A DNA stretch of 27,379 nucleotides from Paracoccaceae bacterium (lineage in GTDB: Bacteria; Pseudomonadota; Alphaproteobacteria; Rhodobacterales; Rhodobacteraceae): the NCBI GenBank assembly GCA_003447515.1, contig DLZA01000213.1, positions 1 to 27,379 of the forward strand. The letters run 5' to 3'. The notes under the pieces were generated by a model. The model was not told where the DNA came from. It did not search any database and saw only the letters and a program-made list of their open reading frames with translations. Below are positions 1 through 8,308 of this stretch, in pieces; positions within the stretch are counted from its first letter, which is position 1, and every line of letters begins with the position of its first letter. The translations under genes were made by a program, and so were the position numbers.

Positions 1-1
1 C

Positions 2-1384
2 ATAGACCCTAAATTACAGCAGGTTACAGTCTTTCAGGGTGTGCAGCGTCGGCCAACGATATTAGAATATGATCATCTTGTTATTGCGCTTGGCTCGGGG
101 AGTGATTTGTCTAAGACGCCCGGATTGAGTGAGCATGCATTTACAATGAAAAATCTAAGCGATGCACAGCTTTTACGCGCACATATCATCGAACGCTTAG
201 AGCATGCGGATATAACGCGTTTGCCAGATGTAAAAAAAGGAGCTTTGACGTTCAGTGTGATTGGTGGCGGGTTCTCGGGGGTTGAAACAGTTGGTGAAAT
301 CAAAGAGTTGATTGATCGATCTTTGTTAGATTATCCCAATATTCATCCTTCGGAGATACGAGTCGTTTTGCTAGAGTTTTCCAAGAGAATTTTAAATGAG
401 ATGCCTGAAGGTTTGGGTAAATATGCGTACGCTAACTTAGAAAAGCGTGGAATTGAAATTCAGCTAGGCGTTGGTGTAGCCGAAGCGACAGGCACACAGC
501 TAGTAACAAGTCAAAATGAGGTGATCGACACGCGCACAATCGTAGCAACTATTGGTAATACCCCCTCTGCTATCGTCGCAAATATGCCGCTTAGTTTGCA
601 GGAAGGCCGTGTTTTGGTTGGGCGTGACTTTCGGGCTGAAGGGTATGATAACATTTGGTCTATTGGTGATTGTGCAGTTATTCCGCTCAAAGAAAATGCA
701 ACCAAAAGAGGCGATTTTGCGCCACCTACTGCACAGTTTGCAGTACGTGAAGCGGCCCATCTTTCTTTAAATATCAAGAGTGTGATCGAGGAAAAGGCTT
801 CAAAGCCTTTTCAATATAAATCGAAAGGTGCGCTGGCTTCTCTGGGTGCCGGTCGTGGAGTTGCAGAGGTGTTTGGCCTGAAACTTACTGGTCGGGTGGC
901 TTGGTTGCTTTGGCGTGTTTATTACATTTCCCTTCTTCCCGGGGCGCAGGCTCGCGTTTCTGTTTTATGGAATTGGCTGATGGATGGTTTATCTCGACGT
1001 TCCGTCGCACAAATCAATTCACAAACCGACCCTGGAACGCGATATGTGTGCTATCGTGCTGGCGATCGAATTTATGAAAATGGCTCCCGCGCCGATGGGT
1101 TGTATACAATAATTTCTGGGGCAGTGCGTATTACAAGCATGGACAGCGAGACTGGATTGGAAAAGAGCCGTATTTTGGCGGTGGGCGAGCATTTTGGCGA
1201 GCTTATGCTTTTAGGTGCAACTCGTCGTATTGCTACAGCGGTTGCCGCTGAGGACACAAAGGTTTTGGTTATGACCCAGCAAGAATTTTTAAAATTGGCC
1301 GAGGGTTTACCATTCTTTAATGACTATTTTTCTGAGCATCTAAAGGCCTCGGGTCTTGGAGATAAAATGGAATCTATAAAATGA
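2..1384 (+). CDS. Type II NADH dehydrogenase-like FAD oxidoreductase with C-terminal cyclic-nucleotide-binding domain (5' truncated)
   Basis: The reading frame is open to the left edge, so the N-terminus is missing; about 460 residues are visible. A GTG at 41 is not a convincing start, because the codons before it continue the flavoprotein fold into YDHLVIALG. The first dinucleotide-binding motif, normally some 80-100 residues earlier, lies outside the window. A second Rossmann motif is present (VIGGGFSGVETVGEI), then an FAD-contacting IWSIGDCA and a Trp/aromatic amphipathic segment (WLLWRVYYISLLPGAQ), as in NDH-2 enzymes that oxidise NADH and reduce quinone at the inner membrane face. About 100 C-terminal residues form a cNMP-binding/Crp-like beta-roll, with RAGDRIYENG, YTIISGAVRI and a phosphate-cassette-like FGELMLLGATRRIATA that keeps Glu and Arg. 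The family call is firm. Regulation by a nucleotide is inferred. Confidence 0.85.
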   Translation: MDPKLQQVTVFQGVQRRPTILEYDHLVIALGSGSDLSKTPGLSEHAFTMKNLSDAQLLRAHIIERLEHADITRLPDVKKGALTFSVIGGGFSGVETVGEIKELIDRSLLDYPNIHPSEIRVVLLEFSKRILNEMPEGLGKYAYANLEKRGIEIQLGVGVAEATGTQLVTSQNEVIDTRTIVATIGNTPSAIVANMPLSLQEGRVLVGRDFRAEGYDNIWSIGDCAVIPLKENATKRGDFAPPTAQFAVREAAHLSLNIKSVIEEKASKPFQYKSKGALASLGAGRGVAEVFGLKLTGRVAWLLWRVYYISLLPGAQARVSVLWNWLMDGLSRRSVAQINSQTDPGTRYVCYRAGDRIYENGSRADGLYTIISGAVRITSMDSETGLEKSRILAVGEHFGELMLLGATRRIATAVAAEDTKVLVMTQQEFLKLAEGLPFFNDYFSEHLKASGLGDKMESIK

Positions 1385-1396
1385 CAATTTCCAAAC

Positions 1397-1420
1397 GGGA
1401 GGTTGGATTAACCTCTCTTT
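1397..1420 (+). terminator. Stem-loop after the NADH dehydrogenase-like gene, candidate terminator
   Basis: An 8-bp stem (GGGAGGTT pairing with AACCTCTC, one G-U pair) closes a 5-nt loop GGATT and is followed by TTT only. It starts 12 nt after the stop codon at 1384 and lies between two convergent genes, so it may end either transcript. The short T run makes it a weak intrinsic terminator. Confidence 0.45.
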
Positions 1421-1488
1421 GCGGCCGTATTTATTTATGCTGTGGCTCTCCCCAAAAATCTCTTTTGTGCTATGCTGTGCTGCCTTGT

Positions 1489-3252
1489 TCAATCAAGTGA
1501 ACCGCCACTTAGTTCTTTAATCATTTGATCGCGCATGACGAATTTCTGAGGCTTTCCAGTAATTGTCATCGGAAGTTTGTCGACGATACGAATATGTTGG
1601 GGTACTTTGAAGTGGGCGATCTGTCCAACACAGAATTCTTGCAGCGTTTTTGGTACGACATTGCTATTTGCGGTTGGGACAACCCAGGCGCAAACTTCTT
1701 CGCCCAAGCGCGTGTCAGGTACGCCAAAAACCTGGACTTCGCTCACATCCGGGTGGGTAAACAAGAATTCTTCGATCTCTCTCGGATAGATGTTTTCGCC
1801 GCCGCGTATAATCATATCTTTGACTCGGCCTGTAATTGAGCAAAAACCGTTGGTGTTTAGAACGGCAAGATCACCCGAATGCATCCACCCTCCGCGAATG
1901 GAGTCCGAGGTGCGCGCCGGCTCCTCCCAATAGCCCTTCATCACAGAATAACCGCGTGTACACAGCTCACCTTGGATGCCCACGGGCAAGATCTGACCGG
2001 ACTCATCGACTATTTTGACCTCAAGATGCGGATGTACGCGGCCAACAGTTTCGCAGCGTTGCTGGGTGGTGTCGTCCACAAAGCTTTGGAACGATACTGG
2101 CGCCGTTTCGGTCATGCCATAACAGATTGTTACTTCGTTCATGTGCATCTGGTCATTGACTTGTTTCATCACGTCAACTGGGCATGGTGCACCTGCCATG
2201 ATGCCTGTTCGCAAAGTTGATAAATCACGCGGTTTGTTGTCTAGTTCTTGTAACATCGCTACAAACATTGTTGGGACACCGTAAAGGGCTGTGCAGCGTT
2301 CACTGGCTAGCGTATCAAGCGTTTGCTCAGCGTCAAACGCTTCGCCTGGAAAGATCAGTGCAGAACCTTTGCTTACAGCACCGAGAACGCCCATGACCAT
2401 GCCGAAGCAATGATAAAGTGGCACTGGAACAGCGAGGCGATCATTCTCTGTCAGCTTGATCCGGTCTGTCACAAAACGCGCATTGTTGACAATGTTGTAG
2501 TGGGAAAGTGTCGCGCCTTTAGGTTTTCCTGTTGTGCCAGAGGTGAACTGAATATTGATCGCATCATCGGGTTGAAGCGTCTGGTCGATCTCCGGCAGGC
2601 GTAGTTGTTGTGCTGGCCCACCAAGTGTTGATACCTCGCCAAAGGTCCAGACACCGCTACAACCTGGGTTGTCGTCCATTACGATCACATGTCGCAAGTT
2701 TGGCAATTTTACCGAGTGCAACCGACCGCGCTCTACCTGGGCTAACTCTGGCGCTAAGGCGCGTATCATCTCAAGGTATTCGGACGATTTGAAGGAGCGT
2801 GCTAGAACAAGCGCTTTGCAGCTGACTTTATTGAGCGCATATTCCAATTCAGATAAGCGATATGCAGGATTGATGTTAACCAAAATTACACCAATACGTG
2901 CGGTAGCAAATTGGGTGAGGACCCATTCCATCCGGTTAGGTGACCAGATGCCGAGCCGATCTCCTTTTTCCAACCCTAATGCAAGAAACCCAGAAGCGAG
3001 TTCATCTACAGCGCGATCAAGGTCATAGTAGCTGAGCCGCGCATTTGGAAAGATTAGAGCATCTCGTGGTCCATAACGCGACACGGCATCGCGCAAAAGC
3101 TGTGGAATTGTAGCGTAAGCGAGCTCGGGATATTTTGGGCCCTGCACGTAAGATTTTCCGTCGCGCGGCGCAAGATTACTTTGCATGGATGCATCTTGAT
3201 CCATTCCAAAATTCTGAATCCGGTCTGCAATACTCTCGTTTAGTATCGTCAA
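1489..3252 (-). CDS. ACSF2-like acyl-CoA synthetase (AMP-forming)
   Basis: A 587-residue member of the adenylate-forming (ANL) superfamily that would make an acyl-CoA from a carboxylate, ATP and CoA in the cytoplasm. The P-loop TSGTTGKPKG is at residues 237-246 and runs into ATLSHYNIVNN, a stretch very close to animal ACSF2 and bacterial medium-chain acyl-CoA synthetases. Also present are YGMTET, the hinge region GRVKDMIIRGGENIYPREIEEF and the C-terminal lysine segment LPMTITGKPQKF. The start is TTG at 3252, supported by a GGGAGA ribosome site that overlaps the stop codon of the amidase gene; the next Met (residue 17) is less well placed. Only 12 nt separate it from the ATPase-amidase gene, so it is the last gene of the operon and probably activates the acid the amidase releases. 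Chain length and substrate cannot be read from sequence. Confidence 0.88.
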   Translation of the reverse strand: MTILNESIADRIQNFGMDQDASMQSNLAPRDGKSYVQGPKYPELAYATIPQLLRDAVSRYGPRDALIFPNARLSYYDLDRAVDELASGFLALGLEKGDRLGIWSPNRMEWVLTQFATARIGVILVNINPAYRLSELEYALNKVSCKALVLARSFKSSEYLEMIRALAPELAQVERGRLHSVKLPNLRHVIVMDDNPGCSGVWTFGEVSTLGGPAQQLRLPEIDQTLQPDDAINIQFTSGTTGKPKGATLSHYNIVNNARFVTDRIKLTENDRLAVPVPLYHCFGMVMGVLGAVSKGSALIFPGEAFDAEQTLDTLASERCTALYGVPTMFVAMLQELDNKPRDLSTLRTGIMAGAPCPVDVMKQVNDQMHMNEVTICYGMTETAPVSFQSFVDDTTQQRCETVGRVHPHLEVKIVDESGQILPVGIQGELCTRGYSVMKGYWEEPARTSDSIRGGWMHSGDLAVLNTNGFCSITGRVKDMIIRGGENIYPREIEEFLFTHPDVSEVQVFGVPDTRLGEEVCAWVVPTANSNVVPKTLQEFCVGQIAHFKVPQHIRIVDKLPMTITGKPQKFVMRDQMIKELSGGSLD

Positions 3253-3264
3253 TGTGACTTCTCC

Positions 3265-5640
3265 CTACATATCGCGCCAATCGCCTGATTGCTCGAAAGC
3301 GTGGGCTGCCTGATAAATTTTCATCTCACCGTAATGTGGTCCAACCAATTGCAGCCCAATGGGCAAGCCTTCGCTAAAACCGCAAGGCACGCTCATCGCC
3401 GGCAAGCCTCCGTTAAAGGGAGCCGTATTTGGTACCATTTCAAAGGCGCGCTGCACGTAAAGGCTTAGCGAACCATCACTTGGAGGGTGTTCCTGAGGCT
3501 TAATTGGTAGCGTTGGCATAAGCAACAGGTCATATTGCTTGAGTGCTGCCAAATAGCGTTCATTACATCGACGCATGATATTTTGTGCTTTTCCGTAAAA
3601 CCGTCCACGATATTGTCGTTGGAAATGCTCTCCAACGAACATGCACGCCTTCAACGAATGGCTTAACTCATCCGCACGACCCTTCCATTGTGCCATGTGA
3701 TCGGTCATAGAAGGCAGAAATAGCCCGCGATAATTAGTTCCAGTGGAATTACCCCACATCATACCGTCTTGTAGACCTTCCAGAGTGATCGCAGTCCAGG
3801 CGTCCATTGCAGTATGATGTTCCGGAACAGAGACATCTTCAACACGAGCACCAAGCTCGCGTAACCGCTCAACGGCCTGCATCACTTTTTGGTCTACATC
3901 CGATTCAGAATTGGAATGACCAAAGCCTTCAGTCAGTACGCCAATTCGCATTCCATGAGCGCCACGGCCCAATGCTTCGGTATAACTGTAGATTTGTGGT
4001 TTGTACTGGCGTGGATCAAGGCCATCTTCACCAGCCAGCACCTCCAGCAACAACGCATTGTCCGCGACATTATTCGTAATAGGGCCAAGATGATCGACGG
4101 TTTGCTCAATTGGCATAGCACCAGTGTATGGGACCAAACCATGTGTCGGTTTCATTCCGTAACATCCACAATTCGATGCAGGGATACGGATAGAGCCGCC
4201 TTGATCGCCTGCAATGGCCATATCTACCTCGCCAGAGGCAACTAATGCAGCAGATCCAGCGGATGAGCCGCCTGCCATAAAGCCACGTTTGTAAGGATTG
4301 TGGATTGGGCCTTTGGCATTAGTGTGTGAACCGCCAGAGAGACAAAAATTTTCACAATGCGCTTTGCCTGTGATGATCGCACCCGCGTCAAGCATCCGTG
4401 TAACAATAGTTGCGTCAATTTCTGGCGTGTAACCTTCCATTATTGATGAGCCATTCATCATTGGTACACCGGCTAGGCAGATTGTATCTTTTAGTGCAAT
4501 CCTCTTGCCACGCAATTTACCATCAGGAGCACCGCGTACTTCAGTCTTTACATACCATGCATTCAATGGGTTTTCGCTCGGATCAGGGAAACGGCCGGGG
4601 CTTCGTGGATAACGTACTTCGGGTAGGTTATCTGGCATTGCGTCCAACCTATCGTAGGCTTGCATATAGGGTTCGATAATCTCGGTATATTCGCTTAGAT
4701 CTTTGTCTGATAGGCTCATTCCAAACCGTTCGGCCATGATGCGCATTTGAGCAAGGGTTGGGCGTTTAATGGTCATTGTAGTCACCGTTGTTACAGAGGG
4801 TTGCGATTGGCTAGGCGCAGCTCTGCGCGGCGATCGGGAAAATGTTTGGGTGCTTTGTGGTGCTGTGGCTCGTTTCTGCGCTTTCATGGCGCTTTGACGC
4901 GTGCCACGTGCTGCTCCAAAGCCCAGAAATTGATCAACTTTAGATTTATCTGACAGTTCTTCGCGCGTTAGCTCACCCATGATCCGTCCACGCTCCAAGA
5001 CCAGAACGCGGTCAGAGAGGTCGGAGATGAAATCGAAGTTTTGCTCAACCAGTAAAATAGAAAGTCCGCGATTTTGGCGTAGGCTCAATAAAGTCTCAGA
5101 CATTTCTTCAATGATGGACGGTTGAATACCCTCAGTTGGCTCATCCAGAAGTAGAAAATCTGGGTCACCCATCAGACAGCGCGCCAAGGAAAGCAATTGT
5201 TGTTCGCCGCCTGATAAGTCTCCTCCCTCCCGATCTAGCAGGCGAGAGAGGCGCGGGAAATCAGTCAAAACTGACTCAATGACGTCATGTTCAGATCCAG
5301 TGCCGCGATCGTGCCAGGCAAAGCGTAAGTTGTCGTGTACACTTAGTTGTGGAAAGATACCGCGCCCTTGTGGCACGTAGCCTAAGCCCAACTGGCTGCG
5401 TTCATTAGGTGGAAGCCTAGTGATATCGTTTTGATCATAACGAACCTGGCCTGAGCTTGCAGGAAGAAAGCCCATCAAGATTTTTAAAAGCGTAGTTTTG
5501 CCCATGCCGTTATGACCGAGTACGCCAACGACTTCATTTTCGGCGATATCAAGGTCAATGGCATGCACAATTGGCACTCGGCCATACCCGCCGGACAAAC
5601 CTTTGGTGGATAGCAATGTTTCGCGCTCGACCTGCATCAC
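3265..5640 (-). CDS. Fusion protein: LivF/UrtE-type ABC ATPase joined to an amidase-signature hydrolase
   Basis: One uninterrupted 791-codon frame. Residues 1-245 are a complete branched-chain-amino-acid/urea-type ABC ATPase: Walker A GHNGMGKT (42-49), signature LSGGEQQ (142-148), Walker B LLLDEPTEG, and the VEQN usual for LivF/UrtE. Residues 246-288 are a basic Ser/Pro/Gln/Thr-rich linker. Residues 289-791 (503 residues, a normal full amidase length) carry the amidase-signature triad: Lys384 in IALKDT, cis-Ser459 in GGSSAGSAA and nucleophile Ser483 in GDQGGSIRIPA. The spacing of the two serines matches FAAH. The closest relatives by eye are Rhodococcus-type amidases that hydrolyse short aliphatic or aromatic amides. 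GTG at 5640 has an AGGA site 8 nt upstream; ATG at 5637 directly follows and is the alternative. It overlaps the LivG-type gene by 4 nt. It probably energises import and hydrolyses the imported amide on the cytoplasmic side. Substrate unknown. Confidence 0.9.
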   Translation of the reverse strand: MMQVERETLLSTKGLSGGYGRVPIVHAIDLDIAENEVVGVLGHNGMGKTTLLKILMGFLPASSGQVRYDQNDITRLPPNERSQLGLGYVPQGRGIFPQLSVHDNLRFAWHDRGTGSEHDVIESVLTDFPRLSRLLDREGGDLSGGEQQLLSLARCLMGDPDFLLLDEPTEGIQPSIIEEMSETLLSLRQNRGLSILLVEQNFDFISDLSDRVLVLERGRIMGELTREELSDKSKVDQFLGFGAARGTRQSAMKAQKRATAPQSTQTFSRSPRRAAPSQSQPSVTTVTTMTIKRPTLAQMRIMAERFGMSLSDKDLSEYTEIIEPYMQAYDRLDAMPDNLPEVRYPRSPGRFPDPSENPLNAWYVKTEVRGAPDGKLRGKRIALKDTICLAGVPMMNGSSIMEGYTPEIDATIVTRMLDAGAIITGKAHCENFCLSGGSHTNAKGPIHNPYKRGFMAGGSSAGSAALVASGEVDMAIAGDQGGSIRIPASNCGCYGMKPTHGLVPYTGAMPIEQTVDHLGPITNNVADNALLLEVLAGEDGLDPRQYKPQIYSYTEALGRGAHGMRIGVLTEGFGHSNSESDVDQKVMQAVERLRELGARVEDVSVPEHHTAMDAWTAITLEGLQDGMMWGNSTGTNYRGLFLPSMTDHMAQWKGRADELSHSLKACMFVGEHFQRQYRGRFYGKAQNIMRRCNERYLAALKQYDLLLMPTLPIKPQEHPPSDGSLSLYVQRAFEMVPNTAPFNGGLPAMSVPCGFSEGLPIGLQLVGPHYGEMKIYQAAHAFEQSGDWRDM

Positions 5641-6353
5641 GCTTTCTTTCCTAGATAAACGGCGCGCACCTGAGGATCTGACATGACGTTTTCGACACTG
5701 TCCTCCATCAGTACTGCGCCCTGATGAAACACTGTCACTGTTTGTGCAATGGAGCGGATAAATTGCATGTCGTGCTCGACGATAACGACAGCTGCAAAAC
5801 GGGTAAGTTGATGGATTATATCGGTCATACGATCAACGTCTTGTGCGCTCATTCCCGCGGCGGGTTCATCAAGTAAAACCAGCCAAGGGTTGGCGACGGC
5901 AACGATCCCTAATTCAACGCGTTGACGTTCACCGTGTGCCAACTGGCCCATTTGTGCGCGCGCAATTGCACCCAACGCCAATCGCTCGATGATTTCATCT
6001 GCACGCTCCCGGGCTTCAACGATGCTGTAAAAGCGCCGCGCTGCTAACCAGATATTCTCATGAACGCTGAGTGCGTCCATAACGTTTGGTGTCTGGGTCT
6101 TGATGCCAACGCCGAGTGATGCAATCTGATGCGTTTGCCATCCCGTGACCTCCTGTCCACGCATATATACGTGGCCTTCAGTTGGTTTTAGCAACCCCGT
6201 TACACATTTGAAGAAAGTTGATTTGCCCGCACCGTTTGGTCCAATTAAGCATCGCAGCTCGCGCGCTTGGAGCTTGAAGTTGACATTATCGCTTGCAATA
6301 ACACCACCGAAACGCATTGTCAGCCCACTGGTCTCTAAGACGGTTTCAACCAT
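5637..6353 (-). CDS. ABC transporter ATP-binding protein, LivG/UrtD type
   Basis: 238 residues, normal length for the family. Walker A is GPNGAGKS, followed by FFKCVTGLLKPTEGHV; Walker B is WLVLLDEPAAGMS and the switch histidine is in VIVEHDMQFI. The signature reads LAHGERQRVELG, like the LSHGxxQ variant of UrtD (urea/amide importers) rather than the canonical LSGGQ, which supports an amide- or urea-like cargo. It overlaps the upstream permease by 8 nt and the downstream ATPase-amidase by 4 nt, so the subunits are translationally linked. It would pair with the ATPase half of the fusion protein as the heterodimeric motor on the cytoplasmic side. Cargo assignment is inferred. Confidence 0.9.
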   Translation of the reverse strand: MVETVLETSGLTMRFGGVIASDNVNFKLQARELRCLIGPNGAGKSTFFKCVTGLLKPTEGHVYMRGQEVTGWQTHQIASLGVGIKTQTPNVMDALSVHENIWLAARRFYSIVEARERADEIIERLALGAIARAQMGQLAHGERQRVELGIVAVANPWLVLLDEPAAGMSAQDVDRMTDIIHQLTRFAAVVIVEHDMQFIRSIAQTVTVFHQGAVLMEDSVENVMSDPQVRAVYLGKKA

Positions 6354-7371
6354 GCCGTGCTCTCCTCATCCGGTGAGGTTTTGGTTTGCGTTTTTTATGA
6401 CCTATGATGCTGTTCAAGAGCGTCTCAATTGCGGGTACTAGACCGCGTGGCAAGAACAAAACAAATAAAACGAGGATCAAACCCATGATCAGCGTGTTGT
6501 CGATCATACTTTGCTGGCCAAGCATGAATTTGAGATAAGCCAATCCAGCAGCTCCAACAATTGGCCCAAACCGTGTTCCCAGTCCGCCAACAATACACCA
6601 GATAATGATCTCTGCGGATTGGCCCAGTGAAAAAAGATTGGGTGTGACGATTTCGCCCCAATTGGCGAACAGCGCGCCTGCAAGTCCGGCAATGGCAGCA
6701 CCGATTGCAAACAACATGGTTTTGCGTGCGGCGACGTTGTAACCCATTAGGCCCATGCGCACTTCGTTTTCACGAATGCCCACTGCTATGCGCCCAAACG
6801 ACGAGCGAAGCAGCCATGTGACCAGTAGAAAGACGATCACAAGTGCTAATGCGCAAACATAAAAATAGGTGTCGCCCCAGATATATGCGCTTGGATCACC
6901 TGGTACGTTGAGCGTTTGAAATCCGGGTATGCCATTGAATCCACCTAAGCGCGCGTTCCCAATTGCGTATTGTGGTCCAGCCGTGGAATTCATAAATTTA
7001 AAAAGGATCAAAGTAACGACTAGCGTGATGACACCTAAATAAACATCCGTAAGCCGCCCGTAAAACATCATCGCCCCAAGTAGAGCTGCGAATACCGCAG
7101 GCACCAGTACGGCTAGGATCATTGGCAGCGTGCTTTCACCAATATTGATGGCGGTAATCGCATAGGTGTAAGCTCCCAATCCGAAAAAGGCGGCCTGACC
7201 AAAGCATAAGATGCCACCAAAACCCCAGATTAGTCCGAGGCTTAGGCCAAGCATGCCGTAAATCACGAGCACAGTTAGCGTGTATGTGCTTATCATCAAA
7301 GGTAGAAACCATATCAGAAAAGCTGAAACTACCAGAGTGATTGTGACATCTTGCGACGCGCGGCGGCTCAT
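6346..7371 (-). CDS. ABC transporter permease, LivM/UrtC type
   Basis: 341 residues from ATG 7371, rich in hydrophobic segments (about eight to ten predicted by eye), with family stretches GLIWGFGGILCFGQAAFFGLGAY near the N-terminus and GENEVRMGLMGYN-like REN plus GLAGALFANWGEIVTP in the second half. The frame stays open for 98 more codons upstream, but that part lies inside the preceding permease gene and reads as non-homologous, Cys/Trp-rich peptide, so I reject it. The chosen start has an AGGA site 8 nt upstream and overlaps the stop of the preceding permease by one base (TGATG). It forms the inner-membrane channel with the LivH-type partner. The C-terminus is basic (HKKRKPKPHRMRR). Confidence 0.9.
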   Translation of the reverse strand: MSRRASQDVTITLVVSAFLIWFLPLMISTYTLTVLVIYGMLGLSLGLIWGFGGILCFGQAAFFGLGAYTYAITAINIGESTLPMILAVLVPAVFAALLGAMMFYGRLTDVYLGVITLVVTLILFKFMNSTAGPQYAIGNARLGGFNGIPGFQTLNVPGDPSAYIWGDTYFYVCALALVIVFLLVTWLLRSSFGRIAVGIRENEVRMGLMGYNVAARKTMLFAIGAAIAGLAGALFANWGEIVTPNLFSLGQSAEIIIWCIVGGLGTRFGPIVGAAGLAYLKFMLGQQSMIDNTLIMGLILVLFVLFLPRGLVPAIETLLNSIIGHKKRKPKPHRMRRARHG

Positions 7372-8237
7372 CACAATTTTCCTTTGAAGAAACGGCCGGT
7401 AATTCCTTTCGGCATTGTACGTAATAAGATCACAGCGGCAATTAACAACGCAACCTCGCCAATGACTGGCGAGATTGTAAATGTGAAAAACTGGCTGACG
7501 AGGCCGAACGAAGTGGCTGAACTCACCAGACCTGCGATTAGCGACGGTCCACCGGCAATTACGGTAATAAAAGCTTTGGCAATATATGCGCCACCCGAAG
7601 TTGGAACGAGACCAACTAAAGGCGCTAGTACCGCTCCAGCAAGTCCTGAAAGGGCTGAGCCACAAAAAAATGTCATCATGTAGATGCGGTCTGAACTATA
7701 GCCTAAGGCTGATGCCATATCAGAGTGCTGCATCGTGCCACGTGCTATCAATCCGGCGCGTGTTCCGCGTAGTATAGCGTACATAGTGATAACCAGAAGA
7801 ATGGACACAATGATAATGAAAAAATTATATCCGTTGACTTGATAACCACCAAACGCAAAGCCGGGTATCGGGGTTGAGATACCTGTCGTTGTATTGCCAA
7901 AAATCATTGTTGCTAGTCCAATAAAGACTAGGCTTAGCCCCCATGTGGCAAGCATTGTATCTATCAAGCGCCCGTATAAATGGCGGATCACCAATCGCTC
8001 AACGACCAAGCCAATCAAACCAACGACAAGTGGTGCAATGATGAGCATAGCAACAAAGACGTTCACGCCATACCCAACAGCTGTGATGGTTGCATAACCG
8101 CCCATCATCATGAATTCACCATGTGCAAGGTTGATAACCTTCATCATACCGAATACCACAGCCAGCCCGGCACTGATCAGCACTAGCGATGCAACGCCAT
8201 AAAGCACTTCAACGAAAATAACAAAACTGAGGTCCAT
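7371..8237 (-). CDS. ABC transporter permease, LivH/UrtB type
   Basis: 288 residues from ATG 8237. A TTG at 8246 in the same frame would add three residues, but the ATG leading into MDLSFVIFVEVLYGVASLV fits the family better; the ribosome site is weak for either. Conserved LivH features are seen: LAVVFGMMKVINLAHGEFMMMGGY in the first third, and a cytoplasmic coupling loop followed by SALSGLAGAVLAPL and the AKAFITVIAGG stretch. It is one half of the heterodimeric inner-membrane channel with the downstream LivM-type permease, which it overlaps by one base. A strong hairpin separates it from the binding-protein gene upstream, probably setting the transporter subunit ratio. Confidence 0.9.
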   Translation of the reverse strand: MDLSFVIFVEVLYGVASLVLISAGLAVVFGMMKVINLAHGEFMMMGGYATITAVGYGVNVFVAMLIIAPLVVGLIGLVVERLVIRHLYGRLIDTMLATWGLSLVFIGLATMIFGNTTTGISTPIPGFAFGGYQVNGYNFFIIIVSILLVITMYAILRGTRAGLIARGTMQHSDMASALGYSSDRIYMMTFFCGSALSGLAGAVLAPLVGLVPTSGGAYIAKAFITVIAGGPSLIAGLVSSATSFGLVSQFFTFTISPVIGEVALLIAAVILLRTMPKGITGRFFKGKL

Positions 8238-8264
8238 GGTGCACAACGCCTGAAAAGTATAGGA

Positions 8265-8288
8265 TCAGGGCGATTTTCATCGCCCTGA
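8265..8288 (-). promoter_or_regulatory. Intercistronic hairpin with GAAA tetraloop between binding-protein and permease genes
   Basis: In the minus-strand transcript a perfect 10-bp stem, TCAGGGCGAT pairing with ATCGCCCTGA, closes a GAAA loop of the GNRA class. It begins 20 nt after the binding-protein stop codon and ends 27 nt before the permease ATG. The following sequence TCCTATACTTTT is not a clean T run, so full termination is unlikely. Hairpins at this place in importer operons usually protect the upstream mRNA or attenuate the downstream genes so that binding protein exceeds permease. Confidence 0.7.
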
Positions 8289-8308
8289 CAGGTAAAATCC
8301 AAAAAAGA

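Noticed and set aside
7372..7665. 98-codon upstream extension of the LivM-type permease frame
   Set aside because: It lies within the LivH-type gene, reads as Cys/Trp/Arg-rich non-homologous peptide, and ATG 7371 has a good ribosome site and a one-base overlap with the preceding stop.
8265..8288. Reading the hairpin as a full intrinsic terminator ending the operon after the binding protein
   Set aside because: No clean T run follows, and the permease genes directly downstream have no other obvious promoter.
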